This document shows, one piece after another, positions 25,999-34,975 of a DNA stretch of 63,671 bases. The position numbers and the translations under genes are program-made. The stretch lies in NCBI GenBank assembly GCA_947179295.1, contig CAMXAZ010000007.1, positions 1 through 63,671 of the forward strand, read 5' to 3'. The stretch's first letter is position 1. The number at the start of each line of letters is the position of its first letter. The notes beneath the pieces are model-generated. The model was not told the origin of the DNA. It saw only the letters and a list, made by a program, of their open reading frames with translations, and did not search any database. Origin of the DNA: an uncultured Muribaculaceae bacterium (GTDB lineage Bacteria > Bacteroidota > Bacteroidia > Bacteroidales > Muribaculaceae).

Positions 25999-27330
25999 TT
26001 ATTCAGCTTCGCCGGAGTGTGCGCGGCGATAGGCGCGGGTTCCGTATGCTGTGATGACTATGAAGCAGATCAGAGGAATGGCGAATGAGAGATTGGTCGA
26101 TGGAAGTCCGCCGGCGGTCACTCCGGAGTCGATGACAAGGGCCTGGAGCGGGGGGAACACCGAGCCGCCGAGAATCGACATGATAAGTCCGGCGCTGCCG
26201 AATTTGACATTGTCGCCGAGCCCGCGAAGGGCTATGCCGTAGATGGTGGGGAACATGAGCGACATGCAGGCGCTGATGCCTACGAGGCAGTAGACGCCTG
26301 AGCGGTCGGTCATCACTATGGCGCCGACAGAGAAAATGGCCGCCAGGATGCCGAGAATTGAAAGCAGGCGTCCGGGGGCAATGTATTTCAGGAACCATGT
26401 GCATACAAAGCGGCTGCAGGTGAAGCAGATCATGGCCGCGATGTTGAATTTCTGCGAAAGGATTTCGGCGCTGCGTTCGTCCATGCCTTCTGACATAAAG
26501 ACGTGAGTGCCATACTGGATGATGAAAGTCCAGCACATCACCTGGGCGCCTACATAGAAGAACTGGGCTATGACACCTTCGCGGTAGTTTTTGATTCTGA
26601 CCAGTTCGCCGAGGGCGGTAGAGAGTTTCTTGCTCGAACGGGTGTCGCCGGCCTTCGGCATCTTGAGCAGGCGCACGAGTATGATGATGGCCACGAGCAC
26701 GGCGGCTATATAGATGTAGGGCTGGATGAGCACCCACAGGTCATCGCTTTTGACCTGTTCGAATTCTTCGGGCGAGAGCAGGGCGCGCTCGGCGGTGTCG
26801 AGCGGATGAAGCCGTTCCTGCACAAAGTGCATGGCCACATACATGCCTGCCAGTGCTCCGATCGGGTTGAAAGCCTGGGCGAGGTTCAGGCGCCGGGTGG
26901 CGCTTTCTTCCGGTCCCATGCAGTAGATATAGGGGTTACAGCTCGTCTCAAGAAAAGACAAGCCGCAGGTCATGATGAAATAAGCGACAAGGAAGGGATA
27001 ATAGAACCCGGCCATCTGGGCGGGGATGAACATGGCGGCGCCGACGGCGTAGAGCGAGAGCCCAAGAAGCACACCGGCTTTGTAGGAATAGCGCTGGATG
27101 AACAGAGCGGCGGGGAAGGCCATGCAGAAATAGCCGAGGTAGAAGGCCACCTGGACAAGTGCGCCTTCGGTGACGCTCATGCGGAAAATTTTTGAAAAGG
27201 CTTTGACCAGCGGACCGGTAATGTCATTTGCAAAGCCCCAGAGGGCGAAACATGAGGTGATGATGATAAAGGGCAAGAGAAGGCTTACGCCGTCGCGCGA
27301 CAGCAGCGGAGCTTGTTTAGAAGAACTCAT
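25999..27330 (-). CDS. fucP: L-fucose:H+ symporter
   Basis: A major facilitator permease that brings L-fucose across the inner membrane. The 443-residue protein has about 12 membrane segments. The N-terminal region around FIIITSCFALWGFANDITGPLVKAF includes the FucP-type GFANDITGPLV. Family landmarks LETSCNPYIYCMGPEE and RLNLAQAFNPIGALAG follow. A long cytoplasmic loop occurs mid-protein. A -7 box TAACTTTG lies upstream at 27390-27383. It is transcribed ahead of fkp. Fucose fits best given fkp next door, though the family also covers related sugars. Confidence 0.92.
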   Translation of the reverse strand: MSSSKQAPLLSRDGVSLLLPFIIITSCFALWGFANDITGPLVKAFSKIFRMSVTEGALVQVAFYLGYFCMAFPAALFIQRYSYKAGVLLGLSLYAVGAAMFIPAQMAGFYYPFLVAYFIMTCGLSFLETSCNPYIYCMGPEESATRRLNLAQAFNPIGALAGMYVAMHFVQERLHPLDTAERALLSPEEFEQVKSDDLWVLIQPYIYIAAVLVAIIILVRLLKMPKAGDTRSSKKLSTALGELVRIKNYREGVIAQFFYVGAQVMCWTFIIQYGTHVFMSEGMDERSAEILSQKFNIAAMICFTCSRFVCTWFLKYIAPGRLLSILGILAAIFSVGAIVMTDRSGVYCLVGISACMSLMFPTIYGIALRGLGDNVKFGSAGLIMSILGGSVFPPLQALVIDSGVTAGGLPSTNLSFAIPLICFIVITAYGTRAYRRAHSGEAE

Positions 27331-27558
27331 GAGTAATTAGATATCTGTATGATATGAAAGTTTAGAAGGCTTTTTAGCCGTGCAAAGTTACAATAAATCG
27401 TTGATATTTCACCTATAAATAAGGCGTGATTTGAATGACGCGCGTCAGCAGGGCTGGGGGAGAGGCGGATGTTTTTGCCGGGCGGAGGTTGAATTTAAGC
27501 CGAATTAAACTCGACAGATGGCGCAAATTCGATTTATTTCCTTAAATTTGCTGCTGTA

Positions 27559-28476
27559 ATGGCAAAGTTTCAGATCAATATTCTCGGATGCGGTTCTGCA
27601 ACGCCCACGGCGCGGCACCAGCCGTCGTGTCAGGTTGTGAATTTTCGTGACAAACTTTTTATGATAGATTGCGGCGAGGGCGCGCAGTCGCAGTTCCGGC
27701 GCATGGGGCTGAAGTTCTCGCGCCTGAACCATATCTTCATCTCGCATCTCCACGGCGACCATCTTTTCGGCCTGCCGGGATTGCTTTCCACAATGGCGCT
27801 CCACGAGGTGAGCGGTTCGGTGACAATCCACATCTTCCGCGACGGCGCAAGGCTCATGAAAGAGTGGATGGATTTTTTCAACCGCAACTCTCCGTTTGAG
27901 ATCATCTATGACGTGATTGAAGAGGGCGAACGCCGCATCGTCTATGAAGACGGCGGTCTGACCGTGGAGACTTTTCCGCTCTACCACCGCACCCCCTGCA
28001 CGGGCTTCATCTTCCGCGAGAAACCAAAACTGCGCCATCTGCGCGGCGATATGGTGAAATTCCACAATATACCCATAGCCATGCTTCAGGCTGTCAAGGA
28101 GGGTGCCGATTTCGTCAGAGAAGACGGCTCGGTGATTCCCAACGCGCTTCTGACCTCTCCGGCCGATCCGTCGGTGAGCTATGCCTATTGCAGCGACACG
28201 ATGATGGACCCGCGGGTAGCGGCTGACATCAGCGGAGTCGACACGGTGTATCACGAAGCGACTTATGATGACTCGATGGCCGACCGTGCCCGCGAACGCG
28301 GCCATTCAACCGCCCGCCAGGCTGCGGAAATCGCACTGCAGGCCGGTGCCCGGCGCCTGATAATAGGGCATTTCTCAAAACGCTACAATTCGGAAGAACT
28401 CCTGCTCCGCGAAGCCGGAGAGGTGTTCCCTGATGTCATTCTGGCCAACGAGGGCCTGAAAGTAGATCTCGAATAA
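27559..28476 (+). CDS. rnz: Ribonuclease Z
   Basis: Endonuclease that matures tRNA 3' ends. The 305-residue metallo-beta-lactamase protein has the zinc motif HLHGDH (residues 63-68), ILGCGSATPT at the N-terminus, the PxKxxxLRxG-like KPKLRHLRGD and GHFSKRYN near the C-terminus. The -7 box TAAATTTG (27543-27550) stands only 8 bp before the ATG, so the transcript would be nearly leaderless. It is first of three plus-strand genes (rnz-pepP-gamma carbonic anhydrase). Confidence 0.96.
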   Translation: MAKFQINILGCGSATPTARHQPSCQVVNFRDKLFMIDCGEGAQSQFRRMGLKFSRLNHIFISHLHGDHLFGLPGLLSTMALHEVSGSVTIHIFRDGARLMKEWMDFFNRNSPFEIIYDVIEEGERRIVYEDGGLTVETFPLYHRTPCTGFIFREKPKLRHLRGDMVKFHNIPIAMLQAVKEGADFVREDGSVIPNALLTSPADPSVSYAYCSDTMMDPRVAADISGVDTVYHEATYDDSMADRARERGHSTARQAAEIALQAGARRLIIGHFSKRYNSEELLLREAGEVFPDVILANEGLKVDLE

Positions 28477-28516
28477 ACAGTTTAAACAACGAACTCTTAA
28501 ATCAAACAGAATACTT

Positions 28517-30301
28517 ATGCAAAATCCCGTCATCGAGCGCATAGCCGCTCTCCGCAAGGAAATGAATGAAGCCGGAGTCAAGGCTGTAGTCCTGCCCCGT
28601 ACCGACGCCCATCTGAGCGAATATATCTCGGCCCACTGGCATATTGTCCGCTACCTCAGCGGTTTCACCGGTTCGGCCGGCACTATGGTTGTCACCGACA
28701 AGGAAGCCCTGCTGTGGGTCGACAGCCGCTATTTCCTCCAGGGAGCGCAGCAGATTGAAGGCACAGGCATAATACTGATGAAAGACGGTCTGCCTGACAC
28801 CCCGTCGATTGTAGGCTATCTCTGCGAGAACCTTTCGAAAGGCGACAAGGTTGGCATAAACGGTATGCTGATGTCGATCGACGAGACTGCCGCTTTGCGC
28901 AGCCGCCTCAATGCCGCAGGCATAGAGCTTGACGTGGACTTCGATCCGATTGACCGCATCTGGGCCGACCGCCCCGCACTCCCCTCCGACAAGATCTTTA
29001 TCCACGACGAAAAATATGCCGGTGAATCAGCCGCTTCGAAAATGGGCCGCATCCTCGACTCTGCCAAGGCCCAGGGCGCGCAGGCTTATTTCACCTCGGC
29101 CCTCGACGAGATAGCCTGGATTCTCAACATCCGTTCTAACGACGTGCCCTGCAATCCGGTGGCAACCTCCTTCCTCTATGTGGCTCCGTCAGGCAGCAAT
29201 CTCTTTGTCGATGAAGCCAAGCTGACCCCTGAGGTCAAGGCTTATTTGGCCCAGGCAGGTGTTGACACCGCACCCTACGCCTCCGTGCTCTCCGCCCTGG
29301 CTGCCCTGCCTGCCGGAGTGAAGGTGCTGTTAAGCGGTTCAAGAGCATCGGGAGCGATAGCCCATGTGCTCGAAGGCCGTTATGTCAAGGGCGATTCTCC
29401 CGTAGCGCTTCCCAAAGCAATCAAGAATGACGTGCAGATCGCCGGCATCCGTCAGGCACATCTGCGCGACGGTGTGGCTATGGTCCGCTCGCTCATGGAA
29501 ATCGAACGCACGGTTGCCGCAGGCGAACGCCTCACCGAAATGGACGTGGCCGACATCCTGCTACGCCATCGTTCTAAAGGCGATCTCTACTTCGATCTCA
29601 GCTTTGAAAGCATCTGCGGTTTCGGAGCCAACGGCGCGATTGTCCACTACACCGCCGACGAGACCAGCAACACCGTCATCACCAAAGGCAACCTCCTGCT
29701 CATCGACTCAGGCGCCAACTATCTCGACGGAACCACTGACATCACCCGCACCATCGCCATCGGAGAACCCTCGGCCGACATGCGCCACGATTTCACCCTC
29801 GTGATGAAAGGCCACATCGCCATCGCCACCTCCGTCTATCCCGAAGGCACCCGCGGGGCACAGCTCGACGCGCTTGCCCGAATGCCGCTCTGGAAAGAAG
29901 GCAAGAGCTATCTCCACGGCACAGGCCACGGAGTAGGCCACTTCCTCAATGTCCACGAAGGCCCGCAGAGCATCCGCCTCAACGACACCCTCGCACCGCT
30001 CACCCCCGGAATGCTCACCTCAAACGAACCCGGAGTCTATCTGGCAGACCGCTATGGCATACGTTGCGAAAACCTCGTGCTTACCATCCCCTACGAAGAA
30101 ACCGAGTTCGGCAAATTCTATGCCTTCGAGACCATCACGCTCTGCCCGTTTGACCGCTCGCTGTTCGACACCTCGATCATGTCGGCCGAAGAAATCCGCT
30201 GGGTCGACGACTACCACCGCACCGTCTATGACCGTCTGGCCCCGCTGATGGAAGCCGACGAACGCCAGTGGCTCGCCGCAGCAACCGCACCCTTGAGATA
30301 A
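28517..30301 (+). CDS. Xaa-Pro aminopeptidase (M24B, aminopeptidase P)
   Basis: Removes N-terminal residues preceding proline. The 594-residue cytoplasmic protein has two creatinase-like N-terminal domains (about residues 5-310) and a pita-bread catalytic domain. Metal ligands are visible in LLIDSGANYLDGTTDITRT (two Asp), GTGHGVGHFLNVHEGP (His), TSNEPGVY (Glu) and GIRCENLVL (Glu). The length matches the long eukaryote-like APP form common in Bacteroidetes and not the short E. coli PepP. It lies 40 bp after rnz and 26 bp before the gamma carbonic anhydrase gene. Confidence 0.94.
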   Translation: MQNPVIERIAALRKEMNEAGVKAVVLPRTDAHLSEYISAHWHIVRYLSGFTGSAGTMVVTDKEALLWVDSRYFLQGAQQIEGTGIILMKDGLPDTPSIVGYLCENLSKGDKVGINGMLMSIDETAALRSRLNAAGIELDVDFDPIDRIWADRPALPSDKIFIHDEKYAGESAASKMGRILDSAKAQGAQAYFTSALDEIAWILNIRSNDVPCNPVATSFLYVAPSGSNLFVDEAKLTPEVKAYLAQAGVDTAPYASVLSALAALPAGVKVLLSGSRASGAIAHVLEGRYVKGDSPVALPKAIKNDVQIAGIRQAHLRDGVAMVRSLMEIERTVAAGERLTEMDVADILLRHRSKGDLYFDLSFESICGFGANGAIVHYTADETSNTVITKGNLLLIDSGANYLDGTTDITRTIAIGEPSADMRHDFTLVMKGHIAIATSVYPEGTRGAQLDALARMPLWKEGKSYLHGTGHGVGHFLNVHEGPQSIRLNDTLAPLTPGMLTSNEPGVYLADRYGIRCENLVLTIPYEETEFGKFYAFETITLCPFDRSLFDTSIMSAEEIRWVDDYHRTVYDRLAPLMEADERQWLAAATAPLR

Positions 30302-30327
30302 CCCACAAAAAACACCAATTATAACAT

Positions 30328-30864
30328 ATGGCTCTGATCATACCCGTAAGGGGATTTACACCCGAAATCGGCGAAGATACATTTCTGGCTGAAAACGCCA
30401 CCGTCATCGGCGATGTGGTGATGGGCAGCGAATGCAGCGTCTGGTTCAACACCGTGATCCGCGGCGACGTCAACTCGATCCGCATCGGCAATCGCGTTAA
30501 CATCCAGGACGGCTCCGTGCTCCACACCCTCTACAAAAAATCGACCATCGAAATCGGCAACGATGTCTCGATCGGCCACAACGTCACCATCCACGGCGCC
30601 AAAATCCATGACTACGCCCTCATTGGCATGGGCGCAGTGGTGATGGACGATGCCGAAGTAGGCGAAAACGCCCTTGTGGCCGCCGGCTCCGTAGTGCTCT
30701 CCCGCACCAAGATCGGCCCCAATGAACTCTGGGGTGGCGCTCCGGCCAAATTCATCAAAATGGTCGACCCGGAAACATCGCGTGAGCTCAACACCAAGAT
30801 AGCCCGCAACTACCTGATGTATTCCCGCTGGTACACCGACCCTGACGCACCGACCGATTTCTGA
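30328..30864 (+). CDS. Gamma-carbonic anhydrase family hexapeptide protein
   Basis: A 178-residue left-handed beta-helix protein of the gamma-carbonic anhydrase (YrdA/PaaY/CaiE-like) family. Hexapeptide repeats run through most of it (for example VIGDVVMGSECSVWFNTVIRGD). The three zinc-site histidines appear in DGSVLH and GHNVTIHG. The C-terminal helix contains YLMYSRWY. Family members range from true carbonic anhydrases to acyl-CoA-related proteins, so catalytic identity is uncertain. It ends the rnz operon at a strong terminator. Confidence 0.88.
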   Translation: MALIIPVRGFTPEIGEDTFLAENATVIGDVVMGSECSVWFNTVIRGDVNSIRIGNRVNIQDGSVLHTLYKKSTIEIGNDVSIGHNVTIHGAKIHDYALIGMGAVVMDDAEVGENALVAAGSVVLSRTKIGPNELWGGAPAKFIKMVDPETSRELNTKIARNYLMYSRWYTDPDAPTDF

Positions 30865-30888
30865 CCTCCCCCTCGTCGGCAAAAAACA

Positions 30889-30942
30889 ATCCGCAGGCAC
30901 CTCTTCCGGCTCAGTCCGGAAGACACCTGCGGATCGTTTTTT
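30889..30942 (+). terminator. Terminator of the rnz operon
   Basis: A two-part stem, outer ATCCGCAGG/CCTGCGGAT and inner TTCCGG/CCGGAA, is followed by CGTTTTTT. It lies 25 bp after the gamma carbonic anhydrase stop. Confidence 0.9.
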
Positions 30943-30984
30943 CAGCCAAATTTTGAAAAAGCCGTGCAAAACCACGCCTAAATA

Positions 30985-31016
30985 ATTGGCGGGAATAAAA
31001 AAAATCACTACCTTTG
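30985..31016 (+). promoter_or_regulatory. tRNA-Leu/tRNA-Ser promoter
   Basis: A -7 box TACCTTTG (31009-31016) with a near-consensus -33 box ATTG (30985-30988) exactly 20 nt upstream. It lies about 60 bp before the first tRNA. Confidence 0.75.
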
Positions 31017-31077
31017 TGGCCGTCTAAATCACGGACCGCACTCAAAGCCCTCCGTGAGCCGAAGCTGAAAAGCACTT

Positions 31078-31159
31078 GCCCGGATGGCGGAATCGGTAGA
31101 CGCGCCGGTCTCAAACACCGGTGGAGCAATCCATCCCGGTTCGATCCCGGGTCCGGGTA
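31078..31159 (+). tRNA. tRNA-Leu (anticodon CAA)
   Basis: An 82-nt class II tRNA. The acceptor stem GCCCGGA/TCCGGGT has one G-U. The D arm contains GGCGGAATCGGTAGACGC, and the anticodon loop CTCAAAC sits between CCGGT and ACCGG. A short variable arm is TGGAGCAATCCA, and the T arm carries GGTTCGATCCC. The 3' CCA is not encoded. It is followed 23 bp later by tRNA-Ser. Confidence 0.95.
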
Positions 31160-31182
31160 CAAAGAATAAACCAACGATCACA

Positions 31183-31269
31183 GGAAGGATGCCGGAGTGG
31201 TCGATCGGGGCGGTCTCGAAAACCGTTGTTCCCTTACGGGAACCCAGGGTTCGAATCCCTGTCCTTCCG
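31183..31269 (+). tRNA. tRNA-Ser (anticodon CGA)
   Basis: An 87-nt class II tRNA with acceptor stem GGAAGGA/TCCTTCC, anticodon loop CTCGAAA and a long variable arm, GTTCCCTTACGGGAAC. The T arm carries GGGTTCGAATCCC, and the discriminator base is G. CCA is not encoded (the next bases are CA). It shares a promoter with the preceding tRNA-Leu. Confidence 0.95.
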
Positions 31270-31283
31270 CAGAAAACTCGAAT

Positions 31284-31310
31284 GAAACCCGCTGCCAGCC
31301 AGCGGGTTTC
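31284..31310 (+). terminator. Terminator of the tRNA operon
   Basis: A perfect 11-bp stem, GAAACCCGCTG-CCAGC-CAGCGGGTTTC, is followed by ATTTGTTTTA, 14 bp after tRNA-Ser. Confidence 0.85.
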
Positions 31311-31408
31311 ATTTGTTTTACACCTCCCCAGCCCCGGCAGTGGAGGGTCAGCGGATTCAGTGGCCATCCGGGTCGTATCGCCCCCCCGCTTTTTTATAGA
31401 CCAACCAA

Positions 31409-31436
31409 AAAAAGCCCTGCCGGAGCAGAGCTTTTT
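31409..31436 (-). terminator. Terminator of the beta-carbonic anhydrase gene
   Basis: A stem AAAAAGCCCTGC/GCAGAGCTTTTT (one mismatch) with loop CGGA. On the minus strand it is followed by TTTGG. It lies 20 bp past the stop of the carbonic anhydrase gene. Confidence 0.8.
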
Positions 31437-31456
31437 CAAACTTGTTTCAATTGAGT

Positions 31457-31996
31457 TCAGAGACTTTCGAGGAGGCCGGTCTCGGAATCCATGATGTAGC
31501 CCGCCACACGGACATCCTTGGCCATCAGCGGATGGTTGCGTATCAGATCCACAGTCTCGTTCACCGCCTCGGCAGTGTCTGAGAAACCATGCAGCCAGCT
31601 GTTGAGATCAATACCGCAGTGGCGCATGAGCGAGATATGCTCCTCGTCGATGCCGCGCTCGCGCATCAGACCGAGCATCTCCTCGGCATCCATGCCCTGC
31701 ACTCCGCAGCCCGTGTGGCCGATGACCATCACCTCGTTGACCCCAAGCTCGTAGACCGCCACCAGCAGGGAGCGCATCGTGGAGTCAAACGGATTTGTAA
31801 TCGTGCCCCCGGCATTCTTTATCATCTTCACATCACCGTTTCTGATGCCGAGAGCGGCAGGCAGAAGTTCGACAAGGCGTGTGTCCATACAGGTCACGAT
31901 AGCGATACGTTTGTCGGGATATTTCGAAGTCTTGAACTGCCGGAAGCCCTCCGACTCGACAAACTCGCGGTTGTATTTCAGAATTTCGTCAATCAT
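31457..31996 (-). CDS. Beta-carbonic anhydrase
   Basis: Zinc enzyme interconverting CO2 and bicarbonate. The 179-residue protein has the zinc/dyad motif CMDTRL (Cys and Asp-Arg pair), the second zinc motif HTGCG (His, Cys) and KNAGG. It resembles the short clade of beta enzymes seen in Gram-positives and Bacteroidetes. The ATG at 31994-31996 (MIDEILKYN) is the family start; a longer frame upstream is leader sequence. With the gamma-family gene at 30328, the window holds two unrelated carbonic-anhydrase-type genes within 1.2 kb. It is not part of the polysaccharide locus upstream, since 141 bp separates them. Confidence 0.92.
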   Translation of the reverse strand: MIDEILKYNREFVESEGFRQFKTSKYPDKRIAIVTCMDTRLVELLPAALGIRNGDVKMIKNAGGTITNPFDSTMRSLLVAVYELGVNEVMVIGHTGCGVQGMDAEEMLGLMRERGIDEEHISLMRHCGIDLNSWLHGFSDTAEAVNETVDLIRNHPLMAKDVRVAGYIMDSETGLLESL

Positions 31997-32137
31997 AATG
32001 CAACAAACTTCGGTTGATTTGAAAAATTGCTGCAAAATTAGCTCAAAAAATCCTCACAGCGTAAAATTTCAGACGAAAAAACCGAGCGGCACATCCGCCG
32101 AAAAGCCGGATGCTGAAAAGCCGGATCAGTGAAAAAC

Positions 32138-32899
32138 CTACACGTGTTCCGGCATATGAGCCATGACAGCCCTCTTCCTCCGATATTCGCCAAAAAGCAG
32201 CCGCGGAAGCGATCTGATGATGTCCATGCAGCGGCCTATCTGCTTGCCCGGCTCCGAGAAAATGCGGTGGACAAACTCAAGATGATTCCTGATCATCCAC
32301 TCAGGCGCACGCTTGATATCTTCCGAACCGTAAAACTTGAAAGCCGCACCGACGGCTATCATCACCCCGTGGCGCAGATAAGGCTTCAGCTTGCTCATGA
32401 ACCACTCCTGCTTCGGAGCGCCCAGCGAAACCCAGATGATGTCAGCCCCGTCGCGGTTCACCATATCGGCTATCGCCTTATAGTCAAATTCATCGGCCCC
32501 GCAAAAGGGCAACTCGATGAACTGCATCTGTTCAACGTCGGGATTCCAAGGTAAAATGTTTCTTTTCAGTCCTTTAAGTATTTCGGTCGACGAACCGAGA
32601 AAGATCATCCGATAGCGCCGGCTGCTGACAATATCCTTGAAAATCGAACTTCCGCAATACTGCGGGAAGCGCTTGCCGTAGATCCATTTTATATAGAGCG
32701 GCACATATGAACTGTCGCAGATAGAAAACATTCCGCCGTTGACCACATCGAGATACTCCTGATTGCGGTTGACCTCATTGAGAATCACCCCGTCGGCCAC
32801 GCACACATAATCGCCCCCCGGCATCTCCATCCTGCGCGCAATAGCCCTGTGGACCTCACCACGGTCAAACTCGTAACGTATGTTGAAATAACTATTCAT
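32138..32899 (-). CDS. WecG/TagA/CpsF-family glycosyltransferase
   Basis: Transfers a sugar, in known relatives ManNAcA, ManNAc or glucose, to a lipid-linked intermediate in surface polysaccharide assembly. The 253-residue protein has the GT26 core: a conserved central D-G-rich region, then IIWVSLGAPKQEWFMSKLKP and VGAAFKFYGSEDIKRAPEWM, which are hallmarks. The C-terminal tail is basic and hydrophobic, suiting peripheral membrane attachment. It is the last gene of the minus-strand polysaccharide operon. The donor sugar cannot be deduced. Confidence 0.9.
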   Translation of the reverse strand: MNSYFNIRYEFDRGEVHRAIARRMEMPGGDYVCVADGVILNEVNRNQEYLDVVNGGMFSICDSSYVPLYIKWIYGKRFPQYCGSSIFKDIVSSRRYRMIFLGSSTEILKGLKRNILPWNPDVEQMQFIELPFCGADEFDYKAIADMVNRDGADIIWVSLGAPKQEWFMSKLKPYLRHGVMIAVGAAFKFYGSEDIKRAPEWMIRNHLEFVHRIFSEPGKQIGRCMDIIRSLPRLLFGEYRRKRAVMAHMPEHV

Positions 32900-32924
32900 T
32901 TAGATATGAGAAGAATTGTAGGTT

Positions 32925-34028
32925 TTACTGCACAATTGCTGATTTTAACTGAGCATATATCTTTTGCTCAAAATTGGAAATAGTATATTTGATATAAAAA
33001 TCTTTAAATGCCGTTTCTGCCAATTCTTTGCGCTTAAGTGGATTCGTGATCAGATATTTGATTTTTGTAGCCAATTCTTTGGGCTCATTGGCTGGGACAA
33101 TGATTCCTGACTCTTCGTTTCTGATTATGTCAGGAATCCCCCCGACATCTGTCGTGACGATCGCACATTTTTGTTGCATAGCTTCAAGTATCACCAATGG
33201 AAAACATTCATTGGAATAGTTTGTCGGAAAAACAAAAATATCGCAATTGGCCAAATGACGGTATTTATCATCTCCGAATTTGCATCCTAAGTAAGTAAGG
33301 TTTTTTCCAAGATTTCGTTTATTTACTTCATCAATAAATTGTTTTTTTGAAATCTCGCTTGTCTCTCCGCCAATGAAATCGCATTGAAAATCAATGTTGG
33401 ATTCCTTCAGGATTTTGCAAGCATCCAGAAGTGTCATGACACCCTTACTTTCTATAAGATTCGATAAAAAAAGCAGACGTGGAACCGGATTGTCAGTTTT
33501 AGGATATTGGTCTGCCACAGGAATTCCATTAGGGCAGATTTTGACTTGAGAGCGGCTGACAATTTTTTCAATATCAGGATATAATCTCCATGACAAAAGG
33601 ATGACTGTCGCTTTTGAATAAGCTGACTTAAACAGAGGCCTGAATAATTTTTTATCAACATCGGCACTCATCCCTTTATTATGTTGATGTATAATAATTT
33701 TATTGCCAAAAAGTCGGCAAAGCATTATGAACGGAAAATCTTTTAAGAATCCGATTCCGTGACAAGTGATTGCCAGATAACATGCTGAATACCTGTTTGA
33801 AATGAGTTTTAGCCCGGTTTGAAAAAAAGATGACATGAACCGACCGATCTTTTTTAATGGATTTTTGCCAATCTCATCCATCGTCCTTGATGTAGACAGA
33901 TTAATCCAATCCAGTTCAAAATTCTCATTGATGATGTCACTGTTTTTGATATATTGTGTCATCATCGCAGATCCATGAACTGGAGGTGGCAATGGCGCGA
34001 TCATTAGTATTTTGGGCTTTCTATTCAT
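32925..34028 (-). CDS. Glycosyltransferase family 4 protein
   Basis: A 367-residue GT-B fold transferase. The N-terminal APLPPPVHGSAMMTQYI is the glycine-rich acceptor loop. The C-terminal half shows RLLFLSNLIESKGVMTLLDAC (donor-domain start), the retaining E-x7-E type segment ECFPLVILEAMQQKCAIVTTDVGGIPDII, and a final region of helices. Codon and base use are clearly AT-richer than in flanking housekeeping genes. It is part of the surface polysaccharide operon. The linkage it makes is unknown. Confidence 0.9.
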   Translation of the reverse strand: MNRKPKILMIAPLPPPVHGSAMMTQYIKNSDIINENFELDWINLSTSRTMDEIGKNPLKKIGRFMSSFFQTGLKLISNRYSACYLAITCHGIGFLKDFPFIMLCRLFGNKIIIHQHNKGMSADVDKKLFRPLFKSAYSKATVILLSWRLYPDIEKIVSRSQVKICPNGIPVADQYPKTDNPVPRLLFLSNLIESKGVMTLLDACKILKESNIDFQCDFIGGETSEISKKQFIDEVNKRNLGKNLTYLGCKFGDDKYRHLANCDIFVFPTNYSNECFPLVILEAMQQKCAIVTTDVGGIPDIIRNEESGIIVPANEPKELATKIKYLITNPLKRKELAETAFKDFYIKYTISNFEQKIYAQLKSAIVQ

Positions 34029-34057
34029 TGTGCATAATGGTTTATGTATGACGAAAA

Positions 34058-34975
34058 TCAGGAGTGTAGGTAATACATTAGTTTACTCCAGATCCTTATA
34101 GGAATTCCATTATATGCCTTCACTTGTCTGAACATCTTATTATTGATTTTTATGGAATTCGGGAACTTAAAGTCAGTTATAGATTCATCCATGAGGTCAA
34201 ATTTGAATCGGCTCCATTTTTTGCAGTTTGTCCCACTCCCATCAAAACCGTCATTGATTATCAGACTTTTTACTGGGAAAAGAGACAGTCTGTCTTGTAA
34301 AAATTGAGAATAACAGAATCGAATGGCCCAAGATTTGTTTTTCCCGTTCTTCCATCCTTCAAGCATACTGAAGCAATCAGAACCGCCCCATTTATTGAAA
34401 GCATTTTTGTTGGATTTATGTTTCTCCCAATCGTATAGATTCCAATCGACTGATTCCCACCGATCTTTCCATGTGCCCCAGCCCCAGGAACTACTTCGGG
34501 TACAGAAATAGGCATTGTAATTATAGTCATCGGGGATTTTTATTTTGTTTGTATATCCGCATATAGAGAATACTTTATCAATATTCTCATATGTTTCAAG
34601 CCCCTTGTTCATAAAAGTCAAAAAGTTTGGCATTATCACCAGATCATCTTCCAATATGATAGCTCTGTCGTAGTTTGCCATAACATCGGAGACCCCCTTG
34701 ATTATAGAGGGGCCAAGACCGTTGTTTTTTTCTGAAAATTTGTGAGTTACTTTCCGGAATCCCGTTATGGATCTGACATAGTCCCTGACTTCTTGCACTT
34801 TAATTGCTTCATTGTCGTTTCGTGGACCGTCAACAAATACGTAGACATCGCTTGACGCTGCTTCTGGGCATTTTTTGAGTGATTCAATTAGCCTTTGGAG
34901 CGTGGTAGTCCTGTTAAACGCAAAAATAACTATAGGTGCAGTCATACTGTTTTGGTGCATTACTGTTTTCTCCAT
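34058..34975 (-). CDS. GT2-type (GT13/GNT-I-like) glycosyltransferase
   Basis: A 305-residue GT-A fold protein. It opens with IVIFAFNRTTTLQRLIESL. The DxD-type motif falls in ILEDDLVIMPNFLTFMN, and VFSICGYTN and SSSWGWGTWKDRW follow, a pattern shared with bacterial proteins annotated as GNT-I or sugar transferases. No membrane helix is obvious. The first ATG overlaps the preceding gene by 16 nt; an ATG five codons later (at 34960) is an alternative that would barely touch it. It belongs to the AT-rich part of the polysaccharide operon. Confidence 0.82.
   Translation of the reverse strand: MEKTVMHQNSMTAPIVIFAFNRTTTLQRLIESLKKCPEAASSDVYVFVDGPRNDNEAIKVQEVRDYVRSITGFRKVTHKFSEKNNGLGPSIIKGVSDVMANYDRAIILEDDLVIMPNFLTFMNKGLETYENIDKVFSICGYTNKIKIPDDYNYNAYFCTRSSSWGWGTWKDRWESVDWNLYDWEKHKSNKNAFNKWGGSDCFSMLEGWKNGKNKSWAIRFCYSQFLQDRLSLFPVKSLIINDGFDGSGTNCKKWSRFKFDLMDESITDFKFPNSIKINNKMFRQVKAYNGIPIRIWSKLMYYLHS

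Noticed and set aside
31078-31269. tRNA pair as an integrative element attachment site
   Set aside because: No integrase gene or partial tRNA repeat flanks the pair, and a normal terminator follows.
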